Positions 26,133 through 34,749 of a stretch of 36,135 bases of DNA are shown here, piece after piece; within the stretch, counting starts at the first letter, position 1; each line of letters opens with the position of its first letter. The notes below the pieces were generated by a model. The model searched no databases, was not told where the DNA came from, and was given only the letters and a program-made list of their open reading frames with translations. Source of the DNA: a bacterium (GTDB lineage Bacteria > Pseudomonadota > Gammaproteobacteria > Methylococcales > Methylomonadaceae); the NCBI GenBank assembly GCA_030591965.1, contig JAUVAA010000011.1, positions 1 to 36,135 of the forward strand, read 5' to 3'. The position numbers were made by a program, and so were the translations under genes.

Positions 26133-27881
26133 ATGGATATTTATAATTTTAAATCAGCGCCCGCTCATAGCAACTTTCAACTACCATTTGAATTAACTGG
26201 TAAAGCTTTTGGCACTTGGCTGCTCTCCTTAGAAAATAGCTCTGCCAGTGAAAAAGCACATCAAGTATTCCTCGCCATACAAAACATCAACACCAACAAT
26301 ACACTAGCTATAGAAAAGAAATCTCTGCTTTTAATCGGTATTTACCAAGCAATGCCTCTTTTTTTAGAGCCTCTAAAAAATAGCATTTTAAATAGCGCGC
26401 CACCACTAACACCCGAAGAAAAAAGTCATGTTGAGTATATCGTCTGGATTTATGCAGAACTAGCCAATGGCTTTGCTAGTTGCATTAACAAAAAGAGCAG
26501 CCTCGCTAACGCGCAAACTTTTTTTTACGGCTTACAATCACTCATTGCTGCCTACCTGCATATATCCGCAGCCTATAAAACGCCTTATGCTAATTTTTGG
26601 AAACAAAGTTACTTACTCTATGGCTTAGCGAGCAACTTAGAAATACACGACTTAACAATTAAGGTTCATGACCACCATAGCAATACGATTAGCAAAGCTT
26701 TCAAACACCTTATTGCGCTTTATCATTGCGATTTCCACCAATTTCGACCGCGAGCTATGCTAAGTATTTCTACTTGTATAGAAAAATACACTTCATTAAT
26801 GCTGCTAGAAAAAAAGTTTGACAAAAAAAGTCCGACGCAATACTCAGGTTTTGACTTAAATACCGATGCTCCTCCGAGTAATTTAACGCGCCTGAAAAAA
26901 ACCCAAAAAAGTGCTTTCCGTTTTTTTTCTGGCTTTAATGCAGCCATCAGCATAAACCAAAATACTAACGATGAAGCCCAAGGCAGCGGCATTCTTAAGT
27001 TGATTAATCGAGAACTCATTCAGCAGGCGTCCAACTCACTAAGCCTACAGAAAAAAAGACAGTTTACTCGCATCATTGAACAAAAAGAGCAATATGGCAT
27101 TATGGGCTTAGCTAGCATCATACAGTCATTACGCAATAACAGCTCACTACAGATTAACCCTCAAAAGGAAAAAACAGAAAACTTTGACCCACGAGTCGCA
27201 GGTGGTTGGTCTATTCCTGACTTAGAACTAGTCAGTGCAGGTTACGAATCACTAGATGTCATGAAAAACCTGCTAAATGATTCTAACTTTAAAAAGGGCA
27301 ATACAGTTCAGGCTAAGAAAATTTTTGGAGCTGACAGCAATAAACCCACCGACACTAGCATTTGGAATAACACTCCCGAGCAGGTAATTGAAAGCACTCA
27401 AGAATCACTTTTAAATATTTCTGACAGTAGCATCAAAGGCTATAAAATAATATTTAACACTGATAACAACAGCTCAAAAGTACAAATTGGCGACGTCATA
27501 GGTATTAAACATAGCGATACTATTGAAGTCGGTATTATTTGCAGAATAATGCAACTCACTGAACATGAAATAGAGCTAGGCATTAAGTTGTTTGCCTTAG
27601 AATCTGAACTTGCCTATATTTCACTACCTGATCATGATGCTATTTATACTTGGGCTTTATTTTTACCTGAGATAAAAGCACTTAACTCAAATGACAGTGT
27701 CGTTTTTAATGACACCAGATTTCAGTCAGGCGAATTCATTACTTTACACCGTGCCGATCTAAAACCACAGACCTGCCGCTTACACAATTTATTACATCTC
27801 AGCTCAGCGGCAGCGCATATTGAAGTATCTAACACCCCCATCTTAGACGAGAGTGTAGATAATAATGAACATTTCACTTAA
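26133..27881 (+). CDS. Large protein of unknown function, divergent from the HDOD genes
   Basis: I do not recognise this 582-residue protein. It has no signal peptide or membrane segment and looks cytoplasmic. Residues 1 to about 230 look alpha-helical, with many Leu/Ala-rich amphipathic stretches. A middle part (about 240-440) is polar, rich in Asn/Ser/Lys and likely flexible. The C-terminal part (about 440-570) is beta-rich: VQIGDVIGIKHSDTIEVGII then IELGIKLFALESELAYISL, a pattern that could be a small barrel of PilZ type. I do not see the standard RxxxR and (D/N)xSxxG c-di-GMP motifs. Its divergent position next to three HDOD genes suggests it belongs to the same signalling unit. That is inference from position. 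Confidence 0.75.
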   Translation: MDIYNFKSAPAHSNFQLPFELTGKAFGTWLLSLENSSASEKAHQVFLAIQNINTNNTLAIEKKSLLLIGIYQAMPLFLEPLKNSILNSAPPLTPEEKSHVEYIVWIYAELANGFASCINKKSSLANAQTFFYGLQSLIAAYLHISAAYKTPYANFWKQSYLLYGLASNLEIHDLTIKVHDHHSNTISKAFKHLIALYHCDFHQFRPRAMLSISTCIEKYTSLMLLEKKFDKKSPTQYSGFDLNTDAPPSNLTRLKKTQKSAFRFFSGFNAAISINQNTNDEAQGSGILKLINRELIQQASNSLSLQKKRQFTRIIEQKEQYGIMGLASIIQSLRNNSSLQINPQKEKTENFDPRVAGGWSIPDLELVSAGYESLDVMKNLLNDSNFKKGNTVQAKKIFGADSNKPTDTSIWNNTPEQVIESTQESLLNISDSSIKGYKIIFNTDNNSSKVQIGDVIGIKHSDTIEVGIICRIMQLTEHEIELGIKLFALESELAYISLPDHDAIYTWALFLPEIKALNSNDSVVFNDTRFQSGEFITLHRADLKPQTCRLHNLLHLSSAAAHIEVSNTPILDESVDNNEHFT

Positions 27882-27933
27882 TCAAGCTCGCTAAACCCAG
27901 TCTATATTGAAAATCGTAGTTTATGAAAACTCT

Positions 27934-28008
27934 CGTCATTCCCGAAGTTTTTTATCGGGAATCTAAACATCATCAATAGATTCCTGCCAAAAGCATACAG
28001 GAATGACG
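27934..28008. repeat. Dispersed two-hairpin repeat, relative of the inner unit at 17521-17620
   Basis: Outer arms CGTCATTCC (27934-27942) and GGAATGACG (28000-28008) are exact complements. Inside, ATTCCCGA pairs with TCGGGAAT and ATTCCTG pairs with CAGGAAT, giving a two-hairpin fold. It shares these words and their order with the inner unit of the element at 17463-17675. It lies between two convergent genes and could stop transcription from both sides. Confidence 0.75.
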
Positions 28009-28059
28009 AATACAAAAAGAATACCAACTAAAAACCACATATTTCAAAGTGGATGGGGT

Positions 28060-28719
28060 TTATAATATTTTCTTAACCACATAAGCTAAAACATCCAGTA
28101 AATCAGATTCCAAACCTATCGTTTGCTTAGGCATTGAAGACTGCCATAAGTCGAGCTCTCTACTTAACTCGACCGGCCTTTCTCGAGGTTTTTTGCGTTG
28201 CTCTCGCTCATGCAATAACTGCCCGCCCATTTTCTTCCACTCCATCAAATGGGTCACTTCTCCACTATCCAGCCATAAGCCATGGGCGCGACAGCTATCA
28301 ACAATCACGCCACTTTTCTGCGCAAAACTAGTCCTGCGCATAAACTCTCGACACACAGGGCACTTAATATACTTTACTGGCTGCTTTTTCTGATAACGAT
28401 CGATATTAACATTATCTAAATGCGCTAAATTAATAGCACGCACTTCATTAACAGCATGATTCAATAAAGTTTCGACCTCTCCTAAATCAAAAAACAAACC
28501 AAAGCAATCGGTGCAGCGCTCAATAAAAAAAGCTTCATCCAATTGCAACTGTATAGTTTGCAAAGCCTGATCACAATGAGGACAGGTCCTGTCTGACGCC
28601 TGCTTGTGCACCGAAAAATCATGTTTTGCATGCAAATCAACATCATTACGTACACCGCAATATTGACAGCGATTCGTATTTGCCAGTAAAGGCGCAGAAC
28701 AACTTTTACAACTGGCCAT
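28060..28719 (-). CDS. Double TFIIB-type zinc-ribbon protein
   Basis: 219 residues with several paired cysteines. A short N-terminal zinc ribbon (CKSC...CQYC, residues 4-20) is followed by two zf-TFIIB domains. The first has CPHC and CTDCFGLFFDLGEVE, the second CPVC and then SCRAHGLWLDSGEV, in which the fourth ligand looks like His rather than Cys. Proteins of this type are widespread but of poorly known function. The start overlaps the stop of the SPFH gene by one base (TAATG), so the two proteins are almost certainly made together. Confidence 0.8.
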   Translation of the reverse strand: MASCKSCSAPLLANTNRCQYCGVRNDVDLHAKHDFSVHKQASDRTCPHCDQALQTIQLQLDEAFFIERCTDCFGLFFDLGEVETLLNHAVNEVRAINLAHLDNVNIDRYQKKQPVKYIKCPVCREFMRRTSFAQKSGVIVDSCRAHGLWLDSGEVTHLMEWKKMGGQLLHEREQRKKPRERPVELSRELDLWQSSMPKQTIGLESDLLDVLAYVVKKIL

Positions 28720-29744
28720 TACATACTATCCAAAATCTCTTTTTTCTTAGCGCTGTATTCTTGCTCAGAAATAAGTTCAGCCTGAAACATCTTTTTAAGT
28801 TGTGCTAATTTTTGCATAGGATCTGAAGCAGCATTTGCAGTAGGCTGTGTTTCAGGCGCACCAAAACCAGCACTCATTGTATTAGCCATGCTCTGCCCCA
28901 TTCCCATGCCTGCACCTAAACCCATCCCTAAACCAGCACCACCACCTTCATTACGTGCTGCTTCACGCATTGCTTCTAATTGTTGCATATGTGCGTAATC
29001 CAAACCTACTGCTGCCGCTGCCTGCGCTTCTGCACTTAAATCAGCAATGCGGTTAATACGCTTTAAAGTCTGTTCATCAAAATTAGTGCCTTCGATTCGA
29101 AAATCGGTAATTTCAAAACCCAGTTTGTGGAATTCTTGCTGTAATTTAGCATCCATACCTGAGGCAATTTCTTCACGTTTCGCATCAATTTCAGCGTAAG
29201 AATAACGACTTTCCGCCAAGAAATCACTTAAAGGATGAACCAATCGATTGGACATAACCCTACGAAAGTCATCAATATGAAAGTCATTTTCACTGCCGAC
29301 CACATTGATAAAAAAACCTTCTGGGTCAGAAATACGGTAACTATAATTGCCGTAAGCACGCAATCCAACGGGGAACTTGTATTTAGGATCATCGTACTTA
29401 ATCGGTGAATTCGTGCCCCATTTCTGATCCAAAACTTTCGTCTGCTTATAAAAATAAATATGCGCTTTATGCTCACTTTCAAAAAATTGCATAAACTTTG
29501 TGACAGTCGTCCAAAAAGGAATATTATCGGTTTCTAAATTAATCAGGCATTGCTTATTAATGACCGCCTTTACGCGACCTTCATAAACAAAAATACAACC
29601 CTGCCCCGGCCCAACAATTAATTTTGAAGCATTCTTTAGCTCTTCAGCATTGCCATGCCATTGCTGAAATAAAACATCAGCATCGGGTGCTTCCCACTGA
29701 ATAACTGATCGTAACTGACGTTTAATACCATCAAATAATGCCAT
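28719..29744 (-). CDS. SPFH/virion-core-like protein with C-terminal SHOCT domain
   Basis: 341 residues. The N-terminal part (VIQWEAPDADVLFQQWHG, then LIVGPGQGCIFVYEG) matches the SPFH-like 'virion core' family typified by B. subtilis YdjI. Residues about 180-255 look helical, as in SPFH proteins. A glycine/methionine-rich linker (GGGAGLGMGLGAGMGMGQ) follows. The last 30 residues (MQKLAQLKKMFQAELISEQ then EYSAKKKEIL) are a SHOCT domain, common in oligomerising proteins. No transmembrane segment is seen. GAGG lies upstream of the ATG. It forms a coupled pair with the zinc-ribbon gene; in B. subtilis YdjI acts in membrane stress with zinc-ribbon partners, so a membrane-stress role is plausible. 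Confidence 0.85.
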   Translation of the reverse strand: MALFDGIKRQLRSVIQWEAPDADVLFQQWHGNAEELKNASKLIVGPGQGCIFVYEGRVKAVINKQCLINLETDNIPFWTTVTKFMQFFESEHKAHIYFYKQTKVLDQKWGTNSPIKYDDPKYKFPVGLRAYGNYSYRISDPEGFFINVVGSENDFHIDDFRRVMSNRLVHPLSDFLAESRYSYAEIDAKREEIASGMDAKLQQEFHKLGFEITDFRIEGTNFDEQTLKRINRIADLSAEAQAAAAVGLDYAHMQQLEAMREAARNEGGGAGLGMGLGAGMGMGQSMANTMSAGFGAPETQPTANAASDPMQKLAQLKKMFQAELISEQEYSAKKKEILDSM

Positions 29745-29848
29745 AGCCTATACCCCTCAAGATGCATTTTTTAAAATTTATTTATAGCTGAATAATACTA
29801 GAAATGACAGTATGATTATGTGTTTTGAACAACATAATAGAGAATCTT

Positions 29849-30379
29849 ATGCCCCTAAGAGCTTTTAAGAATATTCTGCCCCGCATTGGCGCGGCTAATT
29901 ATATCGATGATAGTGCGGTGATTATTGGTGACGTCACTTTAGCAGATAATGTGTCCGTTTGGCCTACCGTCGTGATTCGAGGCGACGTTGCTAGCATAAA
30001 TATAGGTGAAAACACCAACATTCAAGATGGTAGTGTTTTACACGTCTCTCATGCAGGCAAATACTCACCTAAAAAAGCGCCTTTAAATATCGGTAAAGGA
30101 GTCACAATTGGCCATCGAGCCGTAATACATGCTTGTACTGTGGGAAATTATTGCTTAGTCGGAATTGGCGCAATTATTATGGATAATGCGGTATTAGAAG
30201 ATTATGTGATGCTTGGAGCTGGGTCATTAGTACCTTCGGGAAAAGTACTAGAAAGTGGCTATCTATATATCGGCTCACCGGCAAAAAAGGCGCGCGAGTT
30301 AAGCACGGAGGAGAAGGAGTTTTTAGAATATTCATCTGCGCATTATGTAAAACTAAAGGATGAATATTTGGCTATGTAA
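29849..30379 (+). CDS. Gamma-class carbonic anhydrase homologue (YrdA/PaaY-type hexapeptide protein)
   Basis: 176 residues from the ATG at 29849; an upstream TTG at 29825 was rejected as start. Left-handed beta-helix hexapeptides run through the protein (VIIGDVTLADNVSVWPTVVI, IGENTNIQDGSVLH, IGKGVTIGHRAVIHACTVG). The three metal-binding histidines expected for the family occur as H53-like VLHVSH, IGHRA and VIHAC. It ends with a C-terminal helix after YIGSPAKKARELS. Family members include active carbonic anhydrases and inactive scaffolds, which cannot be told apart here. Single gene that converges on fdxA. Confidence 0.88.
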   Translation: MPLRAFKNILPRIGAANYIDDSAVIIGDVTLADNVSVWPTVVIRGDVASINIGENTNIQDGSVLHVSHAGKYSPKKAPLNIGKGVTIGHRAVIHACTVGNYCLVGIGAIIMDNAVLEDYVMLGAGSLVPSGKVLESGYLYIGSPAKKARELSTEEKEFLEYSSAHYVKLKDEYLAM

Positions 30380-30388
30380 AATCTGATA

Positions 30389-30419
30389 TTAGGTGAGCAA
30401 GATAAGCTTACTCACCTAA
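30389..30419. terminator. Bidirectional terminator-like hairpin between convergent genes
   Basis: TTAGGTGAG (30389-30397) and its exact complement CTCACCTAA (30411-30419) form a 9-bp stem with a 13-base loop. It lies in the 46-base gap where the carbonic anhydrase-like gene and fdxA meet. Only weak T-rich tails follow on either strand. Confidence 0.5.
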
Positions 30420-30425
30420 AGAATC

Positions 30426-30749
30426 TTATCTTTCTAGCAGCTCTAGTTTACCCGTTTTACCATCCCACTCTTCAGCATCATCTGCAGCAGGTTTAACCTC
30501 AGTAATAACTGGCCATACCTGAGCTAATTCAGCATTAATTTCTATAAATTCCTCTTGTCCTTCAGGCAATTCATCTTCTGCAAAAATAGCACCTGCAGGG
30601 CATTCAGGCTCACATAAAGTACAATCAATACACTCATCAGGATCGATAACTAAAAAGTTAGGACCTTCATGGAAACAATCGACAGGACAAACGTCAACAC
30701 AGTCAGTAAACTTGCATTTAATGCAATTTTCAGTAACAACAAAAGTCAT
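30426..30749 (-). CDS. fdxA: Seven-iron ferredoxin FdxA
   Basis: 107 residues. Two cysteine clusters: [18 protein letters not shown] near the N-terminus, whose spacing fits one [3Fe-4S] and the CP of the second cluster, and [14 protein letters not shown] for a [4Fe-4S]. A C-terminal extension of about 45 residues is typical of the FdxA (7Fe) ferredoxins of proteobacteria. Small soluble electron carrier; its partner is not shown. AAGG lies upstream of the ATG. It stands alone, 187 bases after the TauE/SafE gene on the same strand. Confidence 0.93.
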   Translation of the reverse strand: MTFVVTENCIKCKFTDCVDVCPVDCFHEGPNFLVIDPDECIDCTLCEPECPAGAIFAEDELPEGQEEFIEINAELAQVWPVITEVKPAADDAEEWDGKTGKLELLER

Positions 30750-30936
30750 ACTAAAATACCTTTTATAAAATTCATTAAAAATATAGCCTTTTTAAGTACG
30801 CTACAGCGCACACTTTCAAACTATCCCAACATTTCATCCATAAATTGGATTAACGGTGTATTTTATCAGAAAGATTCTCAAGAATGCATATTATTCAGAT
30901 CCTGCCTTAAAAAACCTAACCATAAACACGACAACA

Positions 30937-31749
30937 CTAGCTGATTCCACGCAGCGCTAATTTCATCCCCATAGCAAAAAGCAATAACGCAATCACCCCC
31001 CTTAACCAATGATCAGGAATATACTTACCGACAAAACTCCCTAGGTAGACTGCCGGTACTCCGCCCATTAACAAACCGATTAACAAATCAAAATCAACCG
31101 TCCCTAAATGTAAATGCCCCACACCCGCAATTGCCGTTAAAGGAACGGCATGAGCAATATCAGTACCCACAATCGAGACTGGTTTTTTATTTGGGTACAG
31201 TAAAAATAAAATAGCTGAACCAATAGCACCCGCCCCCACTGAAGAGATCGTCACTAGGATACCTAAAATAACGCCGGACAAAACGGTCAAATGCGGGCGA
31301 TAAGCTTTGAGTGTATTAATGAAGTTAGATTCACCGTGATGGTGACTGACATAGGAAACCAACCGGCCTTTGATTAACACAATAATCGAGGTAAGTATCA
31401 ACATGATGCTCAAAGTGCCCATCATTAAGCTATCTGAATTAAACCCAGTATCCTTAACTTGCTCAAGCAAAACCACCGTAATCAAAGCACTAGGTACACT
31501 ACCCGCGCCCAACAAGCCAACAATTGCCCAGTCCACCGTATTATTTTTGTGGTGAAAAAGCACGCCACTGCACTTAGTCAAAGCGGCATATAATAAATCA
31601 GTACCCACCGCGATGGCAGGAGCAATGCCAAAACCTAACACTAATATCGGCGTCATTAATGACCCCCCGCCGACTCCCGTTAAGCCTATAACAAAACCAA
31701 CCAGACTACCTGCAGCAATATGGATTAACTCAAACGAAAAGAATTCCAT
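30937..31749 (-). CDS. TauE/SafE-family sulfite or sulfoacetate-type exporter
   Basis: 270 residues with about eight hydrophobic segments, an inner-membrane transporter. The two repeated halves begin with GFVIGLTGVGGGSLMTPIL and LGILVTISSVGAGAIGSAIL, the G-rich signature of the TauE/SafE (DUF81) family. Members export or import small sulfur anions such as sulfite, thiosulfate or sulfoacetate. It lies 7 bases after the second YeeE/YedE gene, so the three form one operon. The link to sulfur rests on the family and the neighbours. Confidence 0.88.
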   Translation of the reverse strand: MEFFSFELIHIAAGSLVGFVIGLTGVGGGSLMTPILVLGFGIAPAIAVGTDLLYAALTKCSGVLFHHKNNTVDWAIVGLLGAGSVPSALITVVLLEQVKDTGFNSDSLMMGTLSIMLILTSIIVLIKGRLVSYVSHHHGESNFINTLKAYRPHLTVLSGVILGILVTISSVGAGAIGSAILFLLYPNKKPVSIVGTDIAHAVPLTAIAGVGHLHLGTVDFDLLIGLLMGGVPAVYLGSFVGKYIPDHWLRGVIALLLFAMGMKLALRGIS

Positions 31750-31756
31750 GTATTTA

Positions 31757-32170
31757 TTATTTTCTCACTAAATATCGTTCGGCAAAAAAGCCAGCATAAA
31801 TAGCAACAACCATTAACACACCTTCCATTGAAAGCAAGCCTAAACTCGCGAATGCAGGACCAGGACAATAACCCGTCATTCCCCAGCCTATGCCGAACAC
31901 TGCTGCACCTATTACTAATGGTTTATTAATAATAGTTTGCTTAGAAACATGAAAACCAGACTCAAAAACAGGAGTCTCTCGCTTTAAGATAAATCGAAAA
32001 GTGACCATTGTGACCGCTAACGCCCCCATCATGACAAAGGCCAAACTCGGATCCCAGTTACCACTAACATCCAGAAAATTTAATACTTTATTCGGGTCAA
32101 TCATTTGCGATAAAGCCAAACCTAGACCAAAAATAACTCCTGCCAGTAAGGCGACTAGATTCGTCTTCAT
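31757..32170 (-). CDS. Half-size YeeE/YedE sulfur transporter, second subunit
   Basis: 137 residues with about four hydrophobic segments. The motif GMTGYCPGPAFASLG holds a cysteine that is conserved in this family and is used in thiosulfate handling by full-length YeeE. NKVLNFLDVSGNWDPSLAFV is another family block. Its start overlaps the stop of the first subunit by one base. Two half-size proteins encoded together are expected to make up one functional transporter equal to a full YeeE. Confidence 0.9.
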   Translation of the reverse strand: MKTNLVALLAGVIFGLGLALSQMIDPNKVLNFLDVSGNWDPSLAFVMMGALAVTMVTFRFILKRETPVFESGFHVSKQTIINKPLVIGAAVFGIGWGMTGYCPGPAFASLGLLSMEGVLMVVAIYAGFFAERYLVRK

Positions 32171-32598
32171 TAAACTACCCCCACAAGATACTTAAGCACG
32201 AAAACAGTGAGCATGCCGCTTGCCATAAAAGTCAATGTCGCACTAATTGAACGCATAGAAAAATTAGCGATACCACAAATGCCGTGACCACTCGTGCAAC
32301 CACTACCTAGACGCGTGCCAAAGCCAACCAAAAAACCACCGATAACAATCAGCCATAAAGGATAGCCCTCGCGCACACTCAAGCTACCCTGCGTTAAAAA
32401 CTGAAACAGTGCCGCACCAACAATTAAACCGATAAGAAATAATGCTCGCCATACCTCTTCTTTTTTAGGCGCACTAAACACGCCATTCATAATGCCACTA
32501 ATACCGGCCATACGACCATTCAATAAAAGCAACAAACTAACACTAACGCCGATTAAAGCACCGCCTAATAAAGCAGAAATAGGAGTAAAATTTTCCAA
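32170..32598 (-). CDS. Half-size YeeE/YedE sulfur transporter, first subunit
   Basis: 142 residues with four hydrophobic segments. GFGTRLGSGCTSGHGICGIA carries the conserved Cys/His signature of YeeE/YedE proteins. The frame starts with TTG at 32598; a GGTG precedes it, and no in-frame ATG lies nearby, so the start is somewhat uncertain. First gene of the three-gene cassette YeeE/YedE, YeeE/YedE, TauE/SafE. Proteins of this kind often occur near rhodanese or ArsR-type regulators, but none is seen here. Confidence 0.88.
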   Translation of the reverse strand: MENFTPISALLGGALIGVSVSLLLLLNGRMAGISGIMNGVFSAPKKEEVWRALFLIGLIVGAALFQFLTQGSLSVREGYPLWLIVIGGFLVGFGTRLGSGCTSGHGICGIANFSMRSISATLTFMASGMLTVFVLKYLVGVV

Positions 32599-32750
32599 GA
32601 ATCACCATTGAGCTTATGCAAAAAAAGGTTCATTATAAAGGTTCTGATGGGTGTGTAGCAAAATTTACATGGCGAGAGCCTTAGTCAGCTTATATCGCAA
32701 CTTAGCTATATTGCATAATCTCCTTAATCCTTAAAATAATAACTACCACT

Positions 32751-34235
32751 ATGTTTGAAATTGCCGAATTAGGACATAAAGTCAGTAAAACTGACTATCT
32801 CGAAAAAGTACCAAAACTACGCACTCAATTGTTAATGCTACAACAACAACTCCGTAGCCAAGGTTTCTCAGTCATCATTTTGATCTCTGGTGTAGATGGC
32901 GGAGGTAAAGGTGAGGTCATTAATTTACTCAACGAATGGTTAGATCCGCGCTACATGCGCACAAACGCCTATGACTCCCCTAGTGACGAAGAAAAAGAAC
33001 GCCCTAAATTCTGGCGCTTTTGGCGCACTATGCCAGCCAAAGGCACTATCGGTATTTACGTAGGATCATGGTACAGTGCGCCGATCGCTACTCGAGTTTA
33101 CGAAAAAATTAACGATGCTGAATTACAAGCTGATTTAACGCATATCAACGAGTTAGAACAAGAACTTGCTGATGATGGCACTTTAATTATTAAGTGCTGG
33201 TTACATTTAAAACAAGAGCAACAAAAAAAGCGTTTAAAACAGCTAGGAAAAGACCCTGAGACAGCATGGCAAGTGACCGAACGCGATAAAAAACACCTAA
33301 AAATGTATGACGCTTTTGTTGGTATTGCAGAAAAAATATTAACAGAAACCAGTACAGCAAAAAATCCTTGGTTAATTGTTGAAGGTAGCGATATACGCTA
33401 TAGCAGCTTAACAGTAGGGCAACATATACTAGATAAAATCAATTTACATATTGAAACACTAGAGCACAAAAAAGGCCTTCCTGCACCAGCGTATACACCA
33501 CAAATAATTCACGGTAATCAACCGAATATCCTAGACTCACTAGACCTAAGTCTATCGCTAGATAAAAAAACCTACAATGAACAACTAAATCATTATCAAG
33601 GGAAACTAAATAAACTGGCACGCCAAGCGCACGAGAAACAAACCTCTAGTGTTTTAGTTTTTGAAGGCTGGGATGCAGGCGGCAAAGGCGGCGCCATACG
33701 CCGACTCACCCACGCTCTTGATGCCAGGAATTACCAGGTTATTTCTGTTGCCGCACCTACCGATGAAGAACGTATGCAGCACTATCTGTGGCGCTTCTGG
33801 CGACATATGCCTCGCGCAGGTCGCGTCACTATCTATGATCGTAGCTGGTATGGTCGTGTTTTAGTCGAGCGCGCTGAAGGCTTTGCCACAGAAGAAGAGT
33901 GGACACGTGCTTACCCCGAAATTCGCAATTTTGAAGAATCACTAACACATCATGGCGTTGCGATATTAAAGTTTTGGCTACATATTGACCCAGACGAACA
34001 GTTACGTCGATTTAAAGAGCGCGAACAAATCAGCTACAAACAGCATAAAATCACCGAAGAAGATTACCGTAACCGGGATAAGTGGGATGCTTACTCACTT
34101 GCGGTCAACGATATGGTTGCGCGCACCAGCACTCAAGCCTCACCTTGGGTCTTAGTCGAAGGCAATGACAAACGTTATGCACGCATCAAAATACTCAAAG
34201 CCTACTGTGAAAAGCTAGAATCTATGCTCGATTAG
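32751..34235 (+). CDS. pap: Polyphosphate:AMP phosphotransferase (PPK2 class II, two domains)
   Basis: Makes ADP from AMP and polyphosphate. 494 residues with two PPK2 domains. The N-terminal domain (about 1-245) has SGVDGGGKGEVINLLNEW, but in place of the lid and catalytic block it has GSWYSAPIATRV, lacking the DRSWYGR motif. The C-terminal domain (about 270-494) keeps everything: FEGWDAGGKGGAIRRLTHAL, then WRFWRHMPRAG and DRSWYGRVLVERAEGFA. This pattern of one degenerate and one active domain is known for class II PPK2. The ATG at 32751 starts the last plus-strand operon. It is 10 bases before the next gene. Confidence 0.92.
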   Translation: MFEIAELGHKVSKTDYLEKVPKLRTQLLMLQQQLRSQGFSVIILISGVDGGGKGEVINLLNEWLDPRYMRTNAYDSPSDEEKERPKFWRFWRTMPAKGTIGIYVGSWYSAPIATRVYEKINDAELQADLTHINELEQELADDGTLIIKCWLHLKQEQQKKRLKQLGKDPETAWQVTERDKKHLKMYDAFVGIAEKILTETSTAKNPWLIVEGSDIRYSSLTVGQHILDKINLHIETLEHKKGLPAPAYTPQIIHGNQPNILDSLDLSLSLDKKTYNEQLNHYQGKLNKLARQAHEKQTSSVLVFEGWDAGGKGGAIRRLTHALDARNYQVISVAAPTDEERMQHYLWRFWRHMPRAGRVTIYDRSWYGRVLVERAEGFATEEEWTRAYPEIRNFEESLTHHGVAILKFWLHIDPDEQLRRFKEREQISYKQHKITEEDYRNRDKWDAYSLAVNDMVARTSTQASPWVLVEGNDKRYARIKILKAYCEKLESMLD

Positions 34236-34245
34236 TCTAAACACC

Positions 34246-34749
34246 ATGCACCTGAACTGGCGCACACCCGATAGGCCCATTGCAGTCGAAACTTATTATT
34301 GCAACACATCTATCGGCTCATTAAGCATTCAGATACACGCCTCTTTACTAGGTAAAATTAAATGGCTCAACGACACTCGCGAGCCATCCAGCAATACGCC
34401 TATACAGCTCGAACAAATCCTTCATTATTATTGGTATACGGCGGCGGTAGACTATACAATTCCACTACTAAAACAAGGTACGACCTTCCAACAAAAAGTA
34501 TGGCAAGCGCTTTGCGACATCCCCATAGGCCAAACGAGAACTTACGGCGAACTTGCTCAGCTTCTAAATACCAGCCCTAGAGCGCTTGCTAATGCTTGCC
34601 GTAACAACCCTTTCCCGATTATTATTCCCTGCCACCGAGTTGTTGCCAAATCAGGATCAGGGGGTTATGCAGGACAAACATCAGGCCCTATGCTGACAAT
34701 CAAACACGCTTTATTACGCCACGAAAAAACACTCATTCATGAGCTCTAA
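34246..34749 (+). CDS. ogt: Methylated-DNA--protein-cysteine methyltransferase
   Basis: Suicide repair protein that takes the methyl group from O6-methylguanine onto its own cysteine. 167 residues. The active-site motif IIIPCHRVVAKSGSGGYAG is complete (PCHRV), preceded by the helix-turn-helix block TFQQKVWQALCDIPIGQTRT and YGELA, and NACRNNPFP with the arginine finger. The symbol ogt is used because the length and layout match Ogt; a general MGMT label is equally right. No clear ribosome binding site. It overlaps xerD by 11 bases. Confidence 0.92.
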   Translation: MHLNWRTPDRPIAVETYYCNTSIGSLSIQIHASLLGKIKWLNDTREPSSNTPIQLEQILHYYWYTAAVDYTIPLLKQGTTFQQKVWQALCDIPIGQTRTYGELAQLLNTSPRALANACRNNPFPIIIPCHRVVAKSGSGGYAGQTSGPMLTIKHALLRHEKTLIHEL

